Source: Novosphingobium percolationis
GTDB taxonomy: Bacteria; Pseudomonadota; Alphaproteobacteria; Sphingomonadales; Sphingomonadaceae
Assembly: GCF_020179425.1 (NCBI RefSeq)
Contig: NZ_JAILYM010000001.1
Coordinates: forward strand, 186,001-250,000
Length of the DNA: 64,000 nt
Direction of reading: 5' to 3'
The notes under the pieces are model-generated. The model was not told the origin of the DNA and ran no database searches. It saw nothing but the letters and a program-made list of their open reading frames with translations. The position numbers and the translations under genes were made by a program. This document shows, piece after piece, positions 44,119 to 53,292 of this stretch (positions within the stretch are counted from its first letter, which is position 1; every line of letters starts with the position of its first letter).

Positions 44119-44880
44119 CTACTGGGCCGTAAGGCCGCCATCGACGACGAATTCGCCGCCGGTCACGTACTTGGACGCAGGCGAGGCGAGGAAGGCGATC
44201 ATCTCGGCGATGTCGTCCGGCTCGCCCATGCGGCCCATCGGGATCGAGGCGTTGATGGCGTCGTACTGGTCGGGGTTATCCTTGATCGCGACCTGCTGCA
44301 TGTCGGTCCAGATCACGCCGGGATGGACCGAGTTGACGCGAATGCCCTCGCGCGCGACTTCGAGCGCCAGCGCCTTGGTATACAGCCGCACGCCGCCCTT
44401 GCTGGCGGCATAGGCCGACGCACCGGGAATGCCGACGAGGCCCGCGACCGACGACAGGTTGACGATCGAGCCCGTGCCCTTGGCGCGCATCGCCGGAAGC
44501 GCGGCGCGGCAGCCAAGGTAGACGCTGGTGAGGTTGACGTCGATCTGGCGCTGCCACGAGATCGGATCGAGATCGGGCGTTGCGTGCAGCACGGCAATGC
44601 CGGCATTGTTGACGAGAATATCGGGCGCGCCGGTTTCCTGTTCGATCGTGGCGAGAACCGAGGCCCACGCCTCGGCGCTGGTCACGTCATGGCCGAGCGC
44701 GTGCGCGTTCAGTCCGGCCGTGTTCAATTCGGCAGCGCGGTCCGTTACTGCAGCTTCGGCAAGATCGGTCAGCCATACCGTCGCGCCCAGCTGGGCGAGC
44801 TTGCGGGCGGTAGCAAAGCCGAGACCGGCGGCCGAAGCAGCGCCGGTGACGAGGGCAACCTGGCCCTGAAGGATCGTCAT
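44119..44880 (-). CDS. SDR oxidoreductase, possible second sugar 1-dehydrogenase
   Basis: Classical short-chain dehydrogenase of 253 residues with TGAASAAGLGFA, NNAGIAV, LSSVAG, YAASK and a C-terminal YVTGGEFVVDGGLTAQ. Such proteins include glucose, galactose and xylose dehydrogenases as well as 3-oxoacyl reductases, so the substrate is open. Its convergent position next to the lactonase and dehydratase suggests a sugar dehydrogenase, possibly for D-xylose or D-galactose, but this is inference. The ATG at 44880 is chosen by the family start (MTILQGQVALVTGA). A strong terminator hairpin lies 35 bp upstream in its leader. Confidence 0.87.
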   Translation of the reverse strand: MTILQGQVALVTGAASAAGLGFATARKLAQLGATVWLTDLAEAAVTDRAAELNTAGLNAHALGHDVTSAEAWASVLATIEQETGAPDILVNNAGIAVLHATPDLDPISWQRQIDVNLTSVYLGCRAALPAMRAKGTGSIVNLSSVAGLVGIPGASAYAASKGGVRLYTKALALEVAREGIRVNSVHPGVIWTDMQQVAIKDNPDQYDAINASIPMGRMGEPDDIAEMIAFLASPASKYVTGGEFVVDGGLTAQ

Positions 44881-44914
44881 TTCGGGGTCATCCTTTGCAA
44901 TACGGCTAAAAAGA

Positions 44915-44942
44915 TACCCCGGCACACAAAGGTGCCGGGGTA
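44915..44942 (-). terminator. Intrinsic terminator just upstream of the SDR start codon
   Basis: Perfect 11-bp stem TACCCCGGCAC / GTGCCGGGGTA (44915-44925 and 44932-44942) with a 6-nt loop, followed on the minus strand by TCTTTTTAG. It lies 35 bp before the SDR ATG and 123 bp after the TetR stop on the same strand. It ends the TetR message, or acts as an attenuator in the SDR leader. Confidence 0.8.
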
Positions 44943-45064
44943 CAGGGAGGAGATCGTCACCGCAGTTCGGAAGACGTTCAATCACTCCCAGCCGCAATCG
45001 TCAAAGAAAACTACAGTGAGCTGTATAAAATCACAGGGGGCCTGAAGCGATATCCAGGCAACGA

Positions 45065-45718
45065 TCAGGCAGCCGGCCCAGCATGGAATTCCGCCAGCAA
45101 CTGACGTGTTCCAGCAGGCGTCGCCCATGGCAAAAGCGGTTGCGCACATTGGCGCACAAGCCAGCTTTCGAACTCGGCATCGGCAACCTCGCCCTTCGAC
45201 CAGAACAGCACGCTCGACACGATGCCGAGGCGAATCGCGCGAACGAGTGCATCGACCGGAGCTTGGGCCACAAGATAACCTTCGCCGACCATATCGCGCA
45301 GGCTGGCGCCGACGTGGTCGACGTACAGGGCATGCAGGCCGACCAGCTCGGCATGATCGAGCAGCAGCACCGCCATGGCGCGCGACAGCAGTGGTTCATC
45401 GAGTGTCGCCTGGGTCGCTTCGGTGCAGAAACGACGCAGTTTCTGCCAGCCGGACATTGGCTCGGCGGCTGCGGCGCGCTGGAACACGCCTTCGGAGCGA
45501 TCGTGCGCTGCAAGCGCGACGAGCCGGTCCTTGGTGCCGAAGATGTTGTAGAGCGTCTTTTCCGCCGTGCCCGCCGCAAGTGCGATTTCGCGCATGGTCA
45601 CCGCGTCGTAGCCGTCGCGCGCCACCAGCGCTTGCGCGGCGTTAAGGATGCGGCGCCGTCGTTCCGCCTGGCGCGCGGTCAGCGGCTTTTCGGTAGGGCT
45701 TGATACTGGATCCGGCAT
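45065..45718 (-). CDS. TetR family regulator (downstream gene SDR)
   Basis: Regulator of 217 residues. N-terminal HTH from residue about 19: RRRRILNAAQALVARDGYDAVTMREIALAAGTAEKTLYNIFGTKDRLVAL, a typical TetR pattern. The C-terminal ligand domain is unlike well-known subgroups. It reads in the same direction as the SDR gene downstream, separated by a terminator, and is divergent from the small membrane protein. Possible target is its own promoter or the membrane protein. Ligand unknown. Confidence 0.88.
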   Translation of the reverse strand: MPDPVSSPTEKPLTARQAERRRRILNAAQALVARDGYDAVTMREIALAAGTAEKTLYNIFGTKDRLVALAAHDRSEGVFQRAAAAEPMSGWQKLRRFCTEATQATLDEPLLSRAMAVLLLDHAELVGLHALYVDHVGASLRDMVGEGYLVAQAPVDALVRAIRLGIVSSVLFWSKGEVADAEFESWLVRQCAQPLLPWATPAGTRQLLAEFHAGPAA

Positions 45719-45857
45719 GCACCGCCCATGCAGCCAAGTGCGCGCGCTGCCAAGGGCTGGTGTCGCAGCAACCGGCCCACCCCATCAAAGCGCCAGTCCC
45801 CAAGCGGTTCACCGGCCCCTAGCCTTGGCATTCATACCAGAAAAAGGGGAGAGGTTC

Positions 45858-46202
45858 ATGGAAGCAGTCGCCGCAGGAATAACCATTCGCATGATCGTGC
45901 TGTTCGCGGTCTCGGTAGCGGGGCAGATCGGCGGATCGCTGCTGCTGGGCCGCACCGATGGCTGGACCAATCCGCTGTGGAGCGCGGTATGCGTGGCTGT
46001 CTATGCCCCCAGTTTCTGGGCGATCGCCACGCTGATCCGCGAAGGCGGTCCGCTCAGCCTGATCATGCCGCTGCTTGCCGCCGTGGTGCCGCTGGCGGTG
46101 GCGCTGATCGCGGTGCTGGTGCTGGGCGAGGCGGCCTCGTGGGCGCGGCTTGGCCTGCTGGTCTTCGCTTGCGCGGTGATCGGCGTGGCGGGCGCGGTTT
46201 AA
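45858..46202 (+). CDS. Small four-helix membrane protein, possibly SMR/EamA-like
   Basis: Protein of 114 residues that is almost entirely hydrophobic. Spans can be drawn at about residues 10-29 (IRMIVLFAVSVAGQIGGSLL), 40-58, 67-88 and 92-112. Size and the LVLGEAASWARLGLLVFACAVIGVAGA ending resemble half-size drug/metabolite transporters (small multidrug resistance type), though the key glutamate near the start of helix 1 of SMR proteins is not where expected. The ATG at 45858 has GGGGAGAGG upstream. It lies between two TetR genes, which fits an efflux role; I do not claim a substrate. Confidence 0.65.
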   Translation: MEAVAAGITIRMIVLFAVSVAGQIGGSLLLGRTDGWTNPLWSAVCVAVYAPSFWAIATLIREGGPLSLIMPLLAAVVPLAVALIAVLVLGEAASWARLGLLVFACAVIGVAGAV

Positions 46203-46214
46203 GCGCCTGAAGGC

Positions 46215-46820
46215 CTAATGTCCTGAAGGCCGGGCGCCGCGCGTGATCAGACGCGCGGCGCTGTGGCGCAGCGTATCGAAGGGCAGGGCGGGGTCGAGCT
46301 TTCCGGCCATCTGCAAGACGACGAGCCCGTGCAGCACCGCCCAATAGGCGTGGGCGATGTGGTCGGCATCGCCTTCCAGAAGCCCGGCCTCGACCATGTC
46401 GCGGACGTAGCGCGTCATCAGGTTCCCTGCGCGGGCCTGTGCGGCGCGAAGTTCGGCGCTCTTGTCCGCTTCGTCTTGTTCGAAGGCGAAGATCAACTGG
46501 TAGGCGGCGGGCTCGCGAAAGGCGAAATCGGCATAGGCATCGCCGATCGCACGCGATTTTTCCCACATGTCGCCACCGCTTTGCCCGGCAGTTTCGATGC
46601 AATTGGAAAAACGTTCATAGGCGGCGGCGCGGGTGGCATCGAGCAGCGCGGCCTTGCTGGCATAGTAGCGATAGAGCGAGGCGGCGGTCCAGCCCATCTC
46701 GGCGGCAATGGCGCGCATCGAGGCCCCTTGCGGACCATCGCGCGCGATGTGGCGTTCGGCCACTTCCCGGATCTTCTGCCGCACATCGGCGACCTGTTCT
46801 TTGGTGAGCAGCACGGCCAT
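46215..46820 (-). CDS. TetR family regulator of the divergent fadH-like gene
   Basis: Regulator of 201 residues with HTH MRAIAAEMGWTAASLYRYYASKAALLDATRAAA after an N-terminal helix, and a C-terminal TetR_C-like domain (AFREPAAYQLIFAFEQDEADKS). It is divergent from the dienoyl-CoA-reductase-like gene with 71 bp between starts that hold two short palindromes. It probably represses that gene in response to an acyl-CoA or an enone. The ATG at 46820 is preferred over the upstream in-frame ATG at 46862, which lies inside the palindrome. Confidence 0.88.
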   Translation of the reverse strand: MAVLLTKEQVADVRQKIREVAERHIARDGPQGASMRAIAAEMGWTAASLYRYYASKAALLDATRAAAYERFSNCIETAGQSGGDMWEKSRAIGDAYADFAFREPAAYQLIFAFEQDEADKSAELRAAQARAGNLMTRYVRDMVEAGLLEGDADHIAHAYWAVLHGLVVLQMAGKLDPALPFDTLRHSAARLITRGARPSGH

Positions 46821-46834
46821 GCGCTTGCCATAGT

Positions 46835-46871
46835 GAACGCTGTTCGTTACGTCTACTGCCAAACAGTGTTT
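46835..46871. promoter_or_regulatory. Two short palindromes in the TetR / fadH-like divergent promoter
   Basis: GAAC-GCT-GTTC (46835-46845) and AAACA-G-TGTTT (46861-46871) are both symmetric and lie in the 71-bp gap between start codons. They overlap where promoters of both genes must lie. TetR proteins bind such 10-15-bp palindromes. Function is inferred from place and symmetry. Confidence 0.5.
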
Positions 46872-46873
46872 AG

Positions 46874-48919
<2,046 letters not shown>

Positions 48920-48920
48920 T

Positions 48921-49376
48921 CTACCCGATGCCCGCTTGCGTCATTGCCTGCCGTGCCCAGGCTGTGATGGCGCTGGCGGGAATTGCGCCCGACTGGCGCG
49001 CGATTTCCCGGCCCTTGTGGATCAGCACAAGGGTCGGAATCGATTGGATGCGATAGCGCACGGCGATCTCGCGCTCGGCTTCTGTGTCGAGCTTGCCGAG
49101 GCGCAGGCGTGGTTCGAGCTGCCCGGCAGCGGCGGCGAACGCCGGCGCCATCGTGCGGCACGGCCCGCACCACGTCGCCCAGAAATCGACCAGCAGCGGA
49201 AGGTCGCTGCGCGCGGCGTGCGCGTCGAAATTGGCCGAGGTCAGCACCACCGGATGGCCGGCGAACAGCGGCTGCTTGCAGCGCCCGCACGTCCCCGATG
49301 CCCCGAGTTTTGCGCGCGGAACGCGGTTCGCCGCGGCGCACGATGGGCAGGTGATGATCAGCGGATCGGGCAGCAT
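48921..49376 (-). CDS. trxC: Thioredoxin 2-like protein (TrxC type, zinc ribbon)
   Basis: Protein of 151 residues. The N-terminal zinc ribbon has two CxxC pairs (ITCPSCAAANR and TCGRCKQPL), then a thioredoxin fold with active site FWATWCGPCRTM and SIPTLVLIHKGREI, the form seen in TrxC. It reduces disulfides in the cytosol and can reduce persulfides. It is the last gene of a rhodanese / ArsR / thioredoxin set (14 bp after the ArsR stop), which points to sulfane-sulfur or persulfide handling. The stop lies 1 bp past the stop of the convergent FadH-like gene. Confidence 0.92.
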   Translation of the reverse strand: MLPDPLIITCPSCAAANRVPRAKLGASGTCGRCKQPLFAGHPVVLTSANFDAHAARSDLPLLVDFWATWCGPCRTMAPAFAAAAGQLEPRLRLGKLDTEAEREIAVRYRIQSIPTLVLIHKGREIARQSGAIPASAITAWARQAMTQAGIG

Positions 49377-49390
49377 CGGTCGCGTCTCCT

Positions 49391-49702
49391 TCACGCCCCC
49401 GGCACGGGGCACAAATCGCACAAGGTGTGGATCACCCCGCGCACGATCGGGTCGGCCAGTCGGTAGTACCGCGTCTGCGCCTCGCTGCGCGTAGCGACGA
49501 CACCTTCCTCGCGCAGCAGCGCGAGATGCTGTGAGGCCGAGGATTGCGAAAGCCCGGTCAGGTTCACGAGTTCCGTTACGGACACTTCGCCTTCGTCCAT
49601 GCGGCACAGCATCAGGAGGCGTTCCGGGTGGCTCATCAGCTTGAGCTTGCCCGCCATCATCGCGGCATTGGCCTTCAGCTCGGAAAGGTCGGTGGGCTTC
49701 AT
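49391..49702 (-). CDS. ArsR-family regulator, likely persulfide sensor (SqrR/BigR-like)
   Basis: Winged-helix regulator of 103 residues with HTH VSVTELVNLTGLSQSSASQHLALLREEGVV and beta-wing TRYYRLADP. Cysteines C33 (LMLCRMDEGE) and C95/C98 (TLCDLC) sit in the positions where SqrR and BigR hold the two cysteines that form a tetrasulfide when sulfide or persulfide is present. Heavy-metal ArsR sites are not seen. It lies 6 bp after the rhodanese gene, and an ATTC-N8-GAAT box matching the reported SqrR consensus is upstream of the operon. The regulator probably represses this operon until reactive sulfur rises. Confidence 0.87.
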   Translation of the reverse strand: MKPTDLSELKANAAMMAGKLKLMSHPERLLMLCRMDEGEVSVTELVNLTGLSQSSASQHLALLREEGVVATRSEAQTRYYRLADPIVRGVIHTLCDLCPVPGA

Positions 49703-49708
49703 CGCGTC

Positions 49709-50029
49709 TTACCGTTCGACCGGCAGATCGGCCTGCGCCCAGGCGCCGAAGCCCCCGGCGAGGTGCGTGTCGACCAGCGCCTGCGCCGCCGCGCAGCGAT
49801 CGAGCGCCATGGCCGACCGCTTGCCACCAAGGCAGTTGAGCACCAGCTTGCGCCCGCCGGCATCGGGCAGGTGTGCCACGTCGAAACCCGACAGCGGCAC
49901 GTTGATCGCGCCCGGCAGGTGGCCAGCGGCAAATTCGTCGGGCTCGCGCACATCGACGACCTGCACGTCGCCCCGTTGCAACATGGCGTTGAGTTCGGCG
50001 GGGGAAACCTCGTTATGGGCCATGGTCAT
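49709..50029 (-). CDS. Single-domain rhodanese-like sulfurtransferase
   Basis: Protein of 106 residues with rhodanese folds: VVDVREPDEFAAGHLPGAINVPL and the active loop with catalytic cysteine LNCLGGKRSAMAL, then GGFGAWAQADLPVE. It moves sulfane sulfur between thiols such as glutathione persulfide. It is the first gene of the operon with ArsR and thioredoxin genes. The ATG at 50029 is preferred because AAAGGA precedes it; a second ATG lies 6 bp downstream. Confidence 0.9.
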   Translation of the reverse strand: MTMAHNEVSPAELNAMLQRGDVQVVDVREPDEFAAGHLPGAINVPLSGFDVAHLPDAGGRKLVLNCLGGKRSAMALDRCAAAQALVDTHLAGGFGAWAQADLPVER

Positions 50030-50060
50030 GCGTCCTTTCGCGATGGCGGTCTTGCCTTGC

Positions 50061-50076
50061 ATTCGATATTTCGAAT
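50061..50076. promoter_or_regulatory. ATTC-N8-GAAT operator upstream of rhodanese operon
   Basis: ATTCGATATTTCGAAT: perfect 6-bp inverted repeat ATTCGA / TCGAAT with a 4-bp spacer, 32 bp upstream of the rhodanese ATG. It fits the ATTC-N8-GAAT consensus remembered for the persulfide-responsive regulator SqrR, and the local ArsR gene is the obvious binder. Confidence 0.75.
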
Positions 50077-50113
50077 ATAACGTCGTGGCAATGTTGTTCA
50101 AGCGCCTGTGTTC

Positions 50114-50130
50114 TTGACAGCGCAGGTCAA
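50114..50130. promoter_or_regulatory. LacI-type operator upstream of the DUF1593 gene
   Basis: TTGACAGCGCAGGTCAA, palindromic as TTGAC / GTCAA around AGCGCAG. It shares the 12-mer TTGACAGCGCAG with the repeat pair at 54449-54476 in front of the TonB receptor. It is 45 bp upstream of the DUF1593 start. The local LacI protein is the likely binder. Confidence 0.55.
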
Positions 50131-50174
50131 TTCGTCCCACCACCGCGCGCGAACGAACAATGGGGCAGGATACG

Positions 50175-51689
50175 ATGCGCGGGCGAGGCGGGTTGAAGCA
50201 TTACGTCGGACGCGGTTGCGCGGCGCTGGCCATGGCCGTGGGCCTGACCGGCGCGCATCCGCCGCGTGCCGCTGCCCCCTTTCCGATGCCCGCTCCTGCA
50301 CCGGCCGAGCGCGCGCGCCTGTTCGTGCTGTCCGATATCGGCAACGAGCCCGACGACCAGATGTCGCTGGTGCGGCTGCTGCTCTACGCCAACGAGATCG
50401 ACATCGAGGGCTTCGGCGCGACGACCTCGGTGTGGCAGAAGGACAAAGTACGCCCCGACATCGCGCGCGAGGTGATCGGTGGCTATGCGCAAGTGCAGGC
50501 CAACCTGCTGCGTCACGCGACGGGCTATCCCACCGCCGAAGCGCTTTCGGGCAGGGTCAGCGAGGGGCTGACGGGCTACGGCCTCGCCGCGTTCGAGAAG
50601 GCTCCGGTCGAGACTCCGTCGTCGGCCGCGCGCGCGCTGGTAGCCGCCGCCGAGCGCCCCGATGCACGCCCGCTCTGGGTGGCGCTGTGGGGCGGGGCAA
50701 ACACGCTCGCCGAAGCGCTGCGCTATGCGCAGGCGACGAAAAGCCCCGAGGCCTTCGCCGCGATCGTGGGCAAGCTGCGCGTCAGCTCGATCTCCGATCA
50801 GGACGATGCCGGGCCGTGGATCCGCGCGCATTACCCGGCGCTGTTCTACATCGTATCGCCCAGCACTCCCGATGGTTCCGACTATGCCCGCGCGACGTGG
50901 ACCGGGATTTCGGGCGATCGCTTCTACCGCAACGGGCAGGGCGCGGACTTCACCACCGTCACCAACGAATGGCTCGACGCGCATATCCGCAAGGGCCCGC
51001 TGGGCGCGCACTACCCGCGCTTCATGTTCATCATGGAGGGCGACACGCCCAGCTATTTGAGCCTGATCCCCAACGGGTTGCAGCCCGGCGAGAATCCCAA
51101 CTGGGGCGGCTGGGGCGGGCGTTACCTGCTGCGCCAGCCCTATGGCGAGACGCGGCCGATCTGGACGCAGGGTGGCGACAGCTTCCCGCGCGTGACCAGC
51201 GCCGACACCGTGGACGGCGTGACCAGCGATCAGGCGACGATCTGGCGTTGGCGGACCGCCTTTCAGAACGATTTCGCCGCGCGCATCGACTGGACGATCA
51301 AGGCGCCTGCCGAGGCCAACCATCCCCCGCAGGTGGAGGTGAACGGGCAGGCAGGCCTTGCCCCCTTGCGGATCCAGGCGAAGGTCGGCGAACCGATCCG
51401 GCTCGATGCCTCGGCCAGCCGCGATCCCGATGGCCAGCCCTTGACGTTCCACTGGTTCCCCTATGCCGAAGCGGGGTTCGAGGGCGGGTATGCCGGGCCG
51501 CCGACGCTGAGGGTGGAAGGCGCAGATAGCGCCACGCCCACCGTCACCGCCAAAGCGACCTGCACGCCGGGCTGGTTGACCTTCGGCGATTGCCCGAAAA
51601 GCGGCGAGGCGCACCTTATACTTGCCGTGACCGACAGCGGCGAGCCTGCGCTCACCCGTTATCGCCGGGTTATCGTGACGGTGCGCTAA
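50175..51689 (+). CDS. DUF1593 (nucleoside-hydrolase-like) secreted protein
   Basis: Protein of 504 residues with a signal peptide (about residues 1-34). The first domain opens LFVLSDIGNEPDDQMSLVRLLLYANEIDIEGF, an aspartate-rich motif like the calcium site of nucleoside hydrolases, and typical of DUF1593. The second part (about 385-504) looks like an Ig/cadherin-type beta domain with DASASRDPDGQPLTFHW. DUF1593 proteins often lie in glycan loci, but their reaction is not settled to my knowledge. It converges with and overlaps GH30 by 4 bp, and it has a LacI-type site upstream. The ATG at 50175 is preferred on the basis of GCAGGA; 50160 is the alternative. Confidence 0.82.
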   Translation: MRGRGGLKHYVGRGCAALAMAVGLTGAHPPRAAAPFPMPAPAPAERARLFVLSDIGNEPDDQMSLVRLLLYANEIDIEGFGATTSVWQKDKVRPDIAREVIGGYAQVQANLLRHATGYPTAEALSGRVSEGLTGYGLAAFEKAPVETPSSAARALVAAAERPDARPLWVALWGGANTLAEALRYAQATKSPEAFAAIVGKLRVSSISDQDDAGPWIRAHYPALFYIVSPSTPDGSDYARATWTGISGDRFYRNGQGADFTTVTNEWLDAHIRKGPLGAHYPRFMFIMEGDTPSYLSLIPNGLQPGENPNWGGWGGRYLLRQPYGETRPIWTQGGDSFPRVTSADTVDGVTSDQATIWRWRTAFQNDFAARIDWTIKAPAEANHPPQVEVNGQAGLAPLRIQAKVGEPIRLDASASRDPDGQPLTFHWFPYAEAGFEGGYAGPPTLRVEGADSATPTVTAKATCTPGWLTFGDCPKSGEAHLILAVTDSGEPALTRYRRVIVTVR

Positions 51690-53197
51690 TCGGTGGGCAG
51701 CACCACCGTGTTGAGCGAATCCGCCTCCATCGGCAGCGCCAGCATCCGCTCGCCCAGCACGAAGCGCACTGTCTGCGGCTGTGCGAGCGGGTTGCTCGCC
51801 ACCAGCACCAGCGATCCGTCCGGGTTACGGAACGCGAGCTGGTCGGTGAAGCCGAGGAAGGTCTCCGCCGGGATCATCCGCGCGCCGGGACGCACGTATT
51901 GGGCAAGGTGGCGGATCAGCCAGTAGTCCTCGCTCGGGCGGAAGGTGCCCGCCTTGGGATCGACGACGATCAGCGAGTTCTGCGGCCAGCCCCATGTGCT
52001 CCAGCCGCCCTCGGCCAGCGCCATGTTCCAGTAGGTCCAAGCGGTCGCGCCGTGTTCGAAGTAGCGCTTGATCGTGGCCCAGCCATAGCGGGCATAGCGC
52101 CAGTCGTTGGTGCCGATGCCGCATTCCTGCTCGCTGCCCCATAGCTCCAGCCCGGGGAAGCGTTCGGCCAGCTGGGGCAGGGCGTCCTTGCCCGCCCACT
52201 GCACGCCGAGGCCCCGGACCACGCGCGCGGCGGCAGGATCGCCCATGACCGCCGAGATCAGGTTGGCGTTGCCGCGCTCCAGCGTGCCGAGGAACACCTT
52301 GACGCCCACCGCGTCCATCTCGCGCCCCAGCAGCGGAAGGAAGCGTGCAAGCCCCTGCGGCGTCCAGCAGCAACTGGGATAAGGCTGGGCCGAATTGAAT
52401 TCGTTCTGCGGCATGACGGTGCCGATGCGGATGCCTTCGGCGGCATATGCTTCGACATAGCGGCGGAAATAGCGCGCATAGGCATCCAGGGTCGCGTCAT
52501 CGAGCTTCATCGAATCGACGCCTTCCTTGCCCTCGTGCCCCGGTTTCAGGCCATTGGCGGGCTGGCCCGGCCATGACGGCGCTTCGGCATAGTGCCCGCC
52601 CTTCTTCATCCACGCAGGGGGCGACCATGGCGAGGCCCATAGCCGCAGGTCGGGGCGCACGGCCTGCGCGGCCTTGATGTAGGGGATCAGGCTGGTGCGG
52701 TCGTTGGCGATCGAAAAGTGCCTGAGCGCAAGGTCGCCCGGCGTCTCGTCATAGCTGTACGCGTGCCGGGCAAAGTCGCTGGCGCCCACCGGCGTGCGGC
52801 ACTGGGTGAAGGCACAGCCTTCGTCGCCGAACAGCAGCGCCAGCGCTTCGGCGCGCCGGGACGCGGGCAGGGCGTTGAGCGCGTCCCAGCCGAGTTCGCT
52901 GAACGCGCCGCCGAAGCCCGCGATGGTCTGGCGCGGGCGATCGAGCGCAAGCGTGACATCGTGCGCGAACGGGTTGGCATCGGGCGCGGCGAGGGCGGGC
53001 ACGGCGCGGCTGCGCCACGGCTGCCCGGCGGTGCTCGCGCGCCAGATCGCGGTGCCCCTCGCGGCGGGGATGGCCGCGGCGCTTTCCTGCGCCAGAGCGG
53101 GCGTTGCGGGCAGCACGCTGGCGGCAGCACCCGCGCCGAACAATTGCAGCGTGGCGCGGCGGCTGAGCGCAAGCGGGGTTTCGTCGCTGGACGACAT
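51686..53197 (-). CDS. GH30 glycoside hydrolase (glucosylceramidase / glucanase-like)
   Basis: Protein of 503 residues with Tat-type signal SRRATLQLFG ahead of a hydrophobic stretch. GH30 motifs are IAGFGGAFSELG near residue 94, LWASPWSPPAWMK, acid/base E266 in MPQNEFNS and nucleophile E356 in LWGSEQECG, so both catalytic residues are present. A C-terminal beta-sandwich ends the chain (residues about 420-503). Family members cut beta-1,6-glucan, glucosylceramide or xylan; the WSPPAWMK and NEFNS forms favour the glucosylceramidase/beta-1,6-glucanase side, and the exact target is open. It is followed on the plus strand side by the overlapping DUF1593 gene and lies next to the LacI gene (95 bp). 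Confidence 0.9.
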   Translation of the reverse strand: MSSSDETPLALSRRATLQLFGAGAAASVLPATPALAQESAAAIPAARGTAIWRASTAGQPWRSRAVPALAAPDANPFAHDVTLALDRPRQTIAGFGGAFSELGWDALNALPASRRAEALALLFGDEGCAFTQCRTPVGASDFARHAYSYDETPGDLALRHFSIANDRTSLIPYIKAAQAVRPDLRLWASPWSPPAWMKKGGHYAEAPSWPGQPANGLKPGHEGKEGVDSMKLDDATLDAYARYFRRYVEAYAAEGIRIGTVMPQNEFNSAQPYPSCCWTPQGLARFLPLLGREMDAVGVKVFLGTLERGNANLISAVMGDPAAARVVRGLGVQWAGKDALPQLAERFPGLELWGSEQECGIGTNDWRYARYGWATIKRYFEHGATAWTYWNMALAEGGWSTWGWPQNSLIVVDPKAGTFRPSEDYWLIRHLAQYVRPGARMIPAETFLGFTDQLAFRNPDGSLVLVASNPLAQPQTVRFVLGERMLALPMEADSLNTVVLPTD

Positions 53198-53292
53198 GGT
53201 GTTCCTCTCCTGTGGCCCGGATGCTCCCGTTATCTGGTCGGGGCCGGGCGGTTTGGTTCAAGTCATGTCGGCGGGCAGGCCGGGGTATTGCG

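Noticed and set aside
38806..44880. A complete D-xylose Weimberg operon (xylXABCD)
   Set aside because: The dehydratase is XylD-like, but AraD1 in place of XylX, the Gfo/Idh-type dehydrogenase, arabinan hydrolases and dgoK/dgoA point to arabinose and galactose.
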